Shown here in pieces: positions 58,202-64,000 of a stretch of 64,000 nt of DNA (position 1 is its first letter; every line of letters starts with the position of its first letter). The DNA lies in NCBI GenBank assembly GCA_913019975.1, contig CAJWBH010000005.1:124001-188000 (forward strand). The letters are read 5' to 3'. The stretch is from Thalassolituus maritimus. GTDB taxonomy: Bacteria > Pseudomonadota > Gammaproteobacteria > Pseudomonadales > Oceanobacteraceae. Under the pieces are notes generated by a model that made no database searches, was not told the DNA's origin, and worked only from the letters and a program-made list of their open reading frames with translations. Position numbers and translations under genes: made by a program.

Positions 58202-59485
58202 TCAGTCGTCATCTGGTGAGACTTTACCAACATCATTGCTTTCATAAATAATGAGCGGTTCGGCTTCGCCGCGGATAACGGAATCCTCGACCACAACTTT
58301 GGCGACATGCTCTTCTGACGGTACGCGGTACATACTATCAAGCAGCGCCGCTTCAAGAATTGAACGCAAGCCACGAGCACCGGTCTTTCTCTCCATCGCC
58401 AGTTTAGCGATAGCGTCCAGCGCAGTGTCACGGAACTCGAGCTCAACGTCTTCCATTTCGAAGAGACGCTGATACTGACGTACAAGCGAGTTCTTCGGTT
58501 CGGTCAGAATACGTACAAGCGCGTCTTCATCCAGCTCATCCAGCGTTGCCACAACCGGCAGACGACCAATAAATTCAGGAATCAGACCGAACTTAACCAG
58601 ATCTCCTGATTCAATTTCGCGCAGAACTTCACCAACCGCCTTCTCGTCTTCTTTGCCCTTCACAGTGGCAGAAAAACCGATGGAACTCTTCTCAGAGCGG
58701 TCACGGATGATATTGTCCAGTCCGGCAAAAGCACCACCACAGATGAACAGGATATTGCCCGTATCTACCTGCAGGAACTCCTGCTGCGGATGCTTACGTC
58801 CACCCTGAGGCGGAACAGAAGCAACAGTACCTTCGATCAGTTTCAGAAGTGCCTGCTGAACACCCTCACCCGATACGTCACGAGTGATGGATGGGTTGTC
58901 AGATTTACGCGAGATCTTATCGATTTCGTCAATATAAACAATGCCGCGCTGCGCCTTGTCGACATCGTAATCACACTTCTGCAGCAGTTTCTGAATGATA
59001 TTCTCAACATCCTCACCCACGTAACCCGCTTCAGTCAGCGTTGTTGCATCGGCGATAGTAAATGGAACGTTCAAAAGACGCGCCAGCGTTTCAGCCAGCA
59101 GCGTTTTACCACTACCAGTAGGACCGATCAGGAGAATATTACTCTTAGAAAGCTCTACGCCAGTCTTGCCACCATCGTGCTGCAGGCGCTTATAGTGGTT
59201 GTACACGGCAACTGCCAGCACCACCTTCGCCTTATCCTGGCCAATTACGTATTCATCCAGAGTCGCCTTGATCTCCTGCGGAGTTGGCAACTGATCTGAG
59301 CTCCCTTTTGTTTCGGCGTCCTGTACTTCCTCACGAATGATGTCGTTGCACAAATCAACGCATTCGTCACAGATAAACACCGAAGGCCCGGCGATCAACT
59401 TACGGACTTCATGCTGGCTTTTACCGCAAAAAGAGCAGTAAAGCAGCTTACCGTCGTCGCCTTTGCCTTTTGTTTCGTCGGTCAT
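58202..59485 (-). CDS. clpX: ClpX ATPase, unfoldase of the ClpXP protease
   Basis: 427 residues. N-terminal zinc finger ([29 protein letters not shown]); Walker [18 protein letters not shown] near 120; Walker [13 protein letters not shown]; sensor and [11 protein letters not shown] parts. Hexameric unfoldase feeding ClpP. On the minus strand between clpP and lon in the usual tig-clpP-clpX-lon order. Confidence 0.98.
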   Translation of the reverse strand: MTDETKGKGDDGKLLYCSFCGKSQHEVRKLIAGPSVFICDECVDLCNDIIREEVQDAETKGSSDQLPTPQEIKATLDEYVIGQDKAKVVLAVAVYNHYKRLQHDGGKTGVELSKSNILLIGPTGSGKTLLAETLARLLNVPFTIADATTLTEAGYVGEDVENIIQKLLQKCDYDVDKAQRGIVYIDEIDKISRKSDNPSITRDVSGEGVQQALLKLIEGTVASVPPQGGRKHPQQEFLQVDTGNILFICGGAFAGLDNIIRDRSEKSSIGFSATVKGKEDEKAVGEVLREIESGDLVKFGLIPEFIGRLPVVATLDELDEDALVRILTEPKNSLVRQYQRLFEMEDVELEFRDTALDAIAKLAMERKTGARGLRSILEAALLDSMYRVPSEEHVAKVVVEDSVIRGEAEPLIIYESNDVGKVSPDDD

Positions 59486-59581
59486 TCGACTGCCTCGTCG
59501 TCTTACTTACTGTTTATTCAAAGATGGATGCTTCCGACGGCAATTTCAAGCCGTCGGAGAGAATTAAAGCGGAATATTTCG

Positions 59582-60205
59582 TTATGCCCGTTTTGTCAGG
59601 ACTTCGTCGACAATCCCGTAGGCTTTAGCCGCTTCTGCATCCATAAAGTTATCGCGTTCGGTATCCGCAATAACTTTGTCCAGAGGTTGGCCCGTATGTT
59701 CCGCAAGAATGCGATTCAGGCGGTCTTTCGTGTCCTGGATGTTCTGAGCGTGGATAAGAATATCGGTCGCCTGACCCTGAGCACCACCACTTGGCTGGTG
59801 AATCATCACGCGTGAATTCGGTACGCTGTAACGCTTACCTTCTGCGCCCGCTGCAAGCAAGAATGCACCCATTGAGCACGCCTGACCAATAACCATAGTG
59901 CTCACATCAGGCTTAATGAACTGCATGGTGTCATAGATCGACATACCCGCAGTGACCGAGCCACCCGGTGAGTTAATGTAAAGGTGAATATCTTTGTCCG
60001 GGTTCTCAGACTCAAGGAACAGCAGCTGGGCTACGACCAGGTTTGCCATATGGTCTTCGACCTGACCAACCAGGAAGATGACACGCTCTTTCAGCAGGCG
60101 TGAGTAGATATCGTAAGAGCGCTCGCCGCGCGCGGACTGCTCTACCACCATTGGTACCAGAGCGTTATCGATAATTTCTGATTGTTGCTTCATGGAGTCA
60201 AACAT
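59582..60205 (-). CDS. clpP: ClpP serine protease
   Basis: 207 residues from ATG at 60205, matching the length of E. coli ClpP; a GTG at 60217 and an ATG at 60193 are alternatives. [20 protein letters not shown] start, catalytic Ser in [14 protein letters not shown], His in [10 protein letters not shown], and Asp in ERDNFMDA. Forms the 14-mer core with ClpX. tig lies upstream on the same strand, with a strong hairpin terminator between, so clpP likely has its own promoter. Confidence 0.97.
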   Translation of the reverse strand: MFDSMKQQSEIIDNALVPMVVEQSARGERSYDIYSRLLKERVIFLVGQVEDHMANLVVAQLLFLESENPDKDIHLYINSPGGSVTAGMSIYDTMQFIKPDVSTMVIGQACSMGAFLLAAGAEGKRYSVPNSRVMIHQPSGGAQGQATDILIHAQNIQDTKDRLNRILAEHTGQPLDKVIADTERDNFMDAEAAKAYGIVDEVLTKRA

Positions 60206-60231
60206 TCGACCCTGCACTCCCTGACGTGAGT

Positions 60232-60272
60232 AAAAAGAAAAACAGCCGTTATCCTTAAAGGATAGCGGCTGT
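60232..60272 (-). terminator. strong terminator after tig
   Basis: Minus strand ACAGCCGCTATCCTT / AAGGATAACGGCTGT stem (15 bp, one G-U), followed by TTTTTCTTTTT. Confidence 0.93.
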
Positions 60273-60323
60273 CTTTCAGTTTAGCCATGTCTTGGCTGAA
60301 AGTCAGGTCTGAATGGTAAGTTC

Positions 60324-61646
60324 TTACGCAGGCTGGTTAGCCAGACGCACAACTTCCTCATAATTAGACTCAACTTCGCTCACCTGAGCAGACTCAAGAA
60401 CCTTCTCTACTACCTGGTCTTCAAGAGCCAGAGCTTCAACTTGAGCTTTCTGCTGCGGGTTGCTGTTGTAGTATTCGCGAACCTGTTCTGGCTCCTGGTA
60501 AGCAGACGCCATCTCTTCGATCAGCGCTTCAACTTTCTCTTCGTCTGGCTTCAGATCTGCAGATTCGATCGCTGCATTCATCAGCAGGCCGATAACAACA
60601 CGCTTTTCAGCCTGTTCTTTGAACAGTTCAGCCGGAAGCATGCTTGCATCCATCTGCTGACCACCACCAAACTGCTGAACAGCTTGCTGACGCAGACGAT
60701 CAATTTCCTGATCAACCAGTGCAGAAGGAACTTCAACTTCGTTGTTTTCCTGCAGACCAGCAATAACCTGCTGCTTGGTCAGGTTGCGGATCGCACGACC
60801 GAGCTCACGCTCCATGTTCTTACGAATCTCAACCTTGAACTCTTCCAGGTCAGCAGTTTCGATACCGAAACCTTTGAAGAAGTCTTCGTTCAGCTCTGGC
60901 ATTTCAGGCTTCTTAACTGCTTTAACAGTCACTTTGAACTGAGCTGGTTTACCCTGAAGATCTTCTTTGTGGTAATCCGCTGGGAAAGCAACATCAAGTG
61001 TTGTTTCTTCGCCGGCCTTCTTACCAACCAGACCGTCTTCAAAACCTGGGATCATAGAGTTAGAACCCAGAGTCAGGTTGTAGTCGTTTGCCTGACCACC
61101 TTCGAACGCTTCACCGTCGATGAAACCTTCGAAATCTACAACAACCTGGTCGCCATCAGCGGCGGCTTCTTCGCTTTCGTTCCACTTAGCCTGCTGCTTC
61201 TGCAGGTTTTCAAGCATAGTGTCGAGGTCAGCATCAGTAACTTCAGCGCTGCGCTTCTCGATTTTGATGCTGTCGAAGCCAGCCAAAGCGATCTCTGGGT
61301 ACACTTCGAAGACTGCTTTGAACTCAAGATCTTTTCCTGCTTCATCAACAGTAGGCTCAAACTTAGGCATACCTGCCAGCTTGATTTCCTGCTCCTGAAC
61401 CGCCTTAAAGAAAGTCTGCTGCATCTGGTTGTAAACAGCTTCCAGGCGAGCCTGCTTACCGAAACGCTGCTTCAGAACCTTCGGAGGCAGAGGCTTACCA
61501 GTACGGAAGCCAGGAGTTTTCTGGTTTTTCTGGCTTTGTGCGATGCGCTTTAACTCTACAACTTCTTGCGCTTCTACTTCCGCAGCGGGTACACCAACGG
61601 TCATGCAACGTTCAAGACCAGAGGTTGTCTCAATGGACACTTGCAT
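60324..61646 (-). CDS. tig: trigger factor
   Basis: 440 residues. Ribosome-binding N-terminal domain (signature FRTGKPLPPKVLKQRFGKQA, close to GFRxGKxP), PPIase FKBP-like domain (DQVVVDFEGFIDGEAFEGG) and helical C-terminal domain. Chaperone at the ribosome exit. ATG start. Confidence 0.97.
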   Translation of the reverse strand: MQVSIETTSGLERCMTVGVPAAEVEAQEVVELKRIAQSQKNQKTPGFRTGKPLPPKVLKQRFGKQARLEAVYNQMQQTFFKAVQEQEIKLAGMPKFEPTVDEAGKDLEFKAVFEVYPEIALAGFDSIKIEKRSAEVTDADLDTMLENLQKQQAKWNESEEAAADGDQVVVDFEGFIDGEAFEGGQANDYNLTLGSNSMIPGFEDGLVGKKAGEETTLDVAFPADYHKEDLQGKPAQFKVTVKAVKKPEMPELNEDFFKGFGIETADLEEFKVEIRKNMERELGRAIRNLTKQQVIAGLQENNEVEVPSALVDQEIDRLRQQAVQQFGGGQQMDASMLPAELFKEQAEKRVVIGLLMNAAIESADLKPDEEKVEALIEEMASAYQEPEQVREYYNSNPQQKAQVEALALEDQVVEKVLESAQVSEVESNYEEVVRLANQPA

Positions 61647-61717
61647 AGATGCCTCTCATATCAGTTTTCGTGGGAACGGCGAGCCTCCGGCCAACCGTCA
61701 ATAAATAAAGGTCGCGG

Positions 61718-61745
61718 ATTATAGCTCAAGGAGCAATACGTTAAA
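61718..61745 (-). promoter_or_regulatory. promoter for tig
   Basis: Minus strand TTTAAC (61740-61745), 16 bp, TATAAT (61718-61723). Perfect -10, weak -35. Confidence 0.55.
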
Positions 61746-61815
61746 ACCACCAGAAATAGAGGAACGAAGATAGGCCCGAAAGGGCTATAAAACTATCAAG
61801 ACAAGGGGGAGAAAG

Positions 61816-61892
61816 TGGGGTGGCCGACGGGGATCGAACCCGCGACAACAGGAATCACAATCCTGGACTCTACCAACTGAGCTACGGCCACC
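61816..61892 (-). tRNA. tRNA-His (GTG)
   Basis: 77 nt with the extra G(-1), acceptor GTGGCCG/CGGCCAC, anticodon loop TTGTGAT (GTG) and encoded CCA. Confidence 0.96.
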
Positions 61893-61919
61893 ACATAGAC
61901 TGCTGAGCTGCCATTAAAA

Positions 61920-61996
61920 TGGCGCACCCGGCAGGGCTTGAACCTGCAACCCTCGGCTTAGAAGGCCGATGCTCTATCCAGTTGAGCTACGGGCGC
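61920..61996 (-). tRNA. tRNA-Arg (TCT)
   Basis: 77 nt; acceptor GCGCCCG with one G-U pair, anticodon loop CTTCTAA (TCT), encoded CCA. Confidence 0.96.
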
Positions 61997-62022
61997 ATGT
62001 CCATCTAATCCGAGAGATTAAA

Positions 62023-62099
62023 TGGTCGGGGTAGAGAGATTCGAACTCCCGACATCCTGGTCCCAAACCAGGCGCGCTACCAGACTGCGCTATACCCCG
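62023..62099 (-). tRNA. tRNA-Pro (TGG)
   Basis: 77 nt; acceptor CGGGGTA/TACCCCG, anticodon loop TTTGGGA (TGG), encoded CCA. First of the Pro-Arg-His tRNA operon. Confidence 0.96.
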
Positions 62100-62140
62100 A
62101 TCTAACAACTTAAAAGGCTGTGCCCCTCAAGTGGATGCGC

Positions 62141-62169
62141 ATATTATAGATGGCTTAGATTCCCGTCAA
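62141..62169 (-). promoter_or_regulatory. promoter for the tRNA-Pro-Arg-His operon
   Basis: Minus strand TTGACG (62164-62169), 17 bp, TAATAT (62141-62146) overlapping TATAAT, then a GC-rich start zone. Upstream A/T-rich tract is UP-element-like. Typical for stable RNA genes. Confidence 0.75.
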
Positions 62170-62314
62170 CGGGTTTTTCAAAAAAATGTTTAAAAACAAA
62201 TGCTTCGGTTAATTTCTCACCAGACTGATGAAAGTCCGCCCCGCCCCCTTTGTTTTACGGCCCGGGCATGAGAAAATCCCGCGCTTTACAGCTTACTGTT
62301 AGGGTTGATACTCA

Positions 62315-63172
62315 ATGACCGCACAACTGATTGACGGCAACGCCACCGCCAAAGCCATGCGCGAATCCATTAAAGAGCGTGTTGATGCACGCCTTGAGCA
62401 AGGCAAGCGTGCTCCCGGCCTCGCCGTCATTCTGGTTGGTACCGACCCGGCATCTCAGGTCTACGTATCGCACAAGCGCAAAGACTGTGAGCAGGTAGGC
62501 ATAAACAGCAAAGCATTCGACCTCCCGGCAACAACCAGTCAGCAGGAATTGCTCGATCTTATTGACCAACTCAACAACGACAACGACGTCGACGGCATTC
62601 TGGTTCAGCTGCCGCTGCCGGAAGGTCTTAAATCTGACGAAATTCTTGAGCGTATTGATCCAACCAAAGACGTCGATGGTTTCCACCCATTCAACGTTGG
62701 CCGTCTGGCTCAGCGCATGCCCCTGCTCCGCCCATGCACCCCTGCCGGAGTCGTGGATCTGTTGGATGGCACCGGCCAGGATATCACCGGCATGCATGCC
62801 GTGATTGTTGGCGCATCAAACATCGTTGGCCGTCCGATGGGTCTCGAGCTTCTGCTGAAAGGCTGCACAGTGACCACCTGCCACCGCTTCACTAAAGACC
62901 TTGAGAGCTTCGTAAATCAGGCCGACATCGTTGTCGTTGCCGTTGGCAAACCTGGCATTGTTAAAGGCGAATGGGTGAAAGAAGGCGCTATCGTTATTGA
63001 CGTAGGCATCAACCGTCTCGACAGCGGCAAGCTGGTCGGTGACGTTGACTTCGATGCAGCTGCAGAGCGCGCCTCACACATCACTCCTGTTCCCGGCGGC
63101 GTTGGCCCAATGACTCGCGCCAAACTGCTTGAGAACACCCTATTCGCTTGCGAAGAACTGCACGACCAGTAA
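62315..63172 (+). CDS. folD: FolD bifunctional methylenetetrahydrofolate dehydrogenase/cyclohydrolase
   Basis: 285 residues. [24 protein letters not shown] with catalytic Tyr-Lys, [12 protein letters not shown], then the NADP site [19 protein letters not shown] (about 167-185). Makes 10-formyltetrahydrofolate for purine synthesis. ATG with a spacing-proper AGGG upstream. Followed by a strong terminator. Confidence 0.97.
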   Translation: MTAQLIDGNATAKAMRESIKERVDARLEQGKRAPGLAVILVGTDPASQVYVSHKRKDCEQVGINSKAFDLPATTSQQELLDLIDQLNNDNDVDGILVQLPLPEGLKSDEILERIDPTKDVDGFHPFNVGRLAQRMPLLRPCTPAGVVDLLDGTGQDITGMHAVIVGASNIVGRPMGLELLLKGCTVTTCHRFTKDLESFVNQADIVVVAVGKPGIVKGEWVKEGAIVIDVGINRLDSGKLVGDVDFDAAAERASHITPVPGGVGPMTRAKLLENTLFACEELHDQ

Positions 63173-63194
63173 TCGCAATAGAAGTTACACATCA

Positions 63195-63222
63195 AAAAAA
63201 GGGCGCTTAAGCGCCCTTTTTT
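63195..63222 (+). terminator. terminator after folD
   Basis: AAAAAAGGGCGC, TTAA, GCGCCCTTTTTT. Can work both ways, shared with the converging sugar dehydrogenase gene. Confidence 0.93.
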
Positions 63223-63260
63223 ATTCCATATACCGCCTGGCGAAACGCCAGTGCATGGCA

Positions 63261-64000
63261 TTAAGGATCAAGCCTCCACAACTCACCGGCATCCGTAGCA
63301 ATAAAGATGACACCTTCGCTATCTTCAAGCAACGCACGCAGCCTCTGACCACGCTCTTCAAAGTAACGTTCTTCATCTACAGGCTTACCGTCCTTCATAA
63401 CAATTCTGTTCAGATGCGTCAGCTTGAGCGCCCCAGACAACAAATCACCTTTCCAGCCGTACTTGTCACTTCTGACTGAGATCAGACTCCCCGGCGCAAT
63501 CGACGGCACGTAAACTTTCGCCGCTGGCTGCATCCCATCCTTTTCCTTAACACCAACATCAAAAGGCCCCCAATATTCCTTACCCTGAGAAACCACAGGC
63601 CAGCCATAATTCTCACCTTTAGCAATCAGATTAAGCTCATCACCACCCCGCGGGCCGTGCTCAATAACCCACAGACGACCCTCTGCATCAAAAGTGATAC
63701 CTTGAGCATTGCGATGACCATACGACCAGATTTCATCCAGCCCCTGCTCTGACTCAATAAAAGGATTATCCTCAGGTACAGAGCCATCGCGCTTCAAGCG
63801 GATCACTGTGCCAGCGTGTGTTCTGAGATCCTGGCCATTTTCACGGACACCGCGATCACCGACAGTAAAAAACACATGATCGTCATCAAACGCAATACGG
63901 CTGCCAAAATGGCGGGACGTGTCCGATACTGAGGTAGTCACCAACAGAGTCTGACGGTCAGTCAACATCCCGCCCTTCAGATTCAACTTTGCTCGCGCCA
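63261..64000 (-). CDS. PQQ-type sugar dehydrogenase (glucose/sorbosone dehydrogenase family), C-terminal part
   Basis: Frame is open to the right edge, so the N terminus (and any signal) is not in the window. The visible ~245 residues are beta-propeller repeats of the GSDH family: GSRIAFDDDHVFFTVGDRG, EIWSYGHRNAQGITFDAEGRLWVIEHGPRGGDELNLI and the C-terminal GVIFIATDAGELWRLDP. In E. coli the relative YliI/Asd is a soluble periplasmic aldose sugar dehydrogenase that needs PQQ. Convergent with folD. Confidence 0.85.
   Translation of the reverse strand, partial: ARAKLNLKGGMLTDRQTLLVTTSVSDTSRHFGSRIAFDDDHVFFTVGDRGVRENGQDLRTHAGTVIRLKRDGSVPEDNPFIESEQGLDEIWSYGHRNAQGITFDAEGRLWVIEHGPRGGDELNLIAKGENYGWPVVSQGKEYWGPFDVGVKEKDGMQPAAKVYVPSIAPGSLISVRSDKYGWKGDLLSGALKLTHLNRIVMKDGKPVDEERYFEERGQRLRALLEDSEGVIFIATDAGELWRLDP

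Noticed and set aside
60441-61553. Long plus-strand open frame (370 codons) inside tig
   Set aside because: It is antisense to a clear trigger factor gene, has odd composition (Phe/Val/Leu-rich) and no motifs.
61770-61788. Hairpin after tRNA-His as operon terminator
   Set aside because: It has a bulge and no U-run; not strong enough to call.

Overview
The window is a stretch of chromosome from a free-living, probably marine gammaproteobacterium. The backbone gene order from 45.5 to 63.2 kb (fimL-like, dnaQ, rnhA, methyltransferase, mltD, solute-binding protein, fabI, ppiD, hupB, lon, clpX, clpP, tig, tRNAs, folD) closely resembles, from memory, the Pseudomonas aeruginosa order. NqrM and ApbE (Na+-NQR maturation), cobalamin-dependent MetH and a ferredoxin-type CysI/DUF934 pair suggest an Oceanospirillales/Thalassolituus-like marine relative rather than a true pseudomonad. 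This placement is an inference; no rRNA gene is present.

Layout. 0-11.7 kb: a TerB-like end cut by the window edge, a Tus (replication fork trap) homologue, sthA, nqrM-apbE, an ArsR regulator, a DUF4062 protein, an AEC transporter, a charged protein-rlmG-yigZ operon, two unknown genes, then trhP-rluA. 11.57-25.28 kb: a decayed genomic island. It starts inside rluA and ends in a second, diverged copy of the last 180 bp of rluA. Inside are two pieces of one SF2 helicase gene at opposite ends, a KfrA-like coiled-coil remnant, an intact IS3-family element, a metal-efflux block (micro-membrane protein, SpoIIAA-like protein, short CDF transporter, DsbA-like protein, CzcCBA pump, Cys/His-rich periplasmic protein, lipoprotein, HMA-CDF transporter, divergent CadR/PbrR-type MerR regulator) and a broken tyrosine recombinase. 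25.3-32 kb: DUF1461 membrane protein, two alpha/beta hydrolases, sixA, gpsA, an RssB/RssC-like phosphatase-STAS pair and a PilZ protein. 32-45 kb: nfuA, metH, a MATE exporter, a glycerophosphodiesterase, cysI-DUF934, a CPA2 antiporter, acuI-like, sohB and an SCP2 protein. 45-64 kb: the conserved block listed above, with tRNA-Asp, and tRNA-Pro/Arg/His, then folD and a sugar dehydrogenase cut by the right edge.

How the parts work together. The proteostasis block (tig, clpP, clpX, lon, hupB, ppiD) is all on the minus strand; lon has a good sigma32-type promoter. The island's efflux genes face one way from a MerR-type promoter with a 19-bp spacer, so Cd/Pb/Zn-type metals probably induce the HMA-CDF and perhaps the genes behind it. 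The most unusual observations are the Tus homologue, the chimeric rluA with its displaced 3-prime end, the helicase split by the island and further broken by a 20-bp tandem duplication, a hairpin that would hide the trhP ribosome-binding site, and the metal cassette that combines a SpoIIAA-like protein, two short CDF transporters and a thiol oxidoreductase-like protein with CzcCBA. No CRISPR array and no clear new defence system was found.
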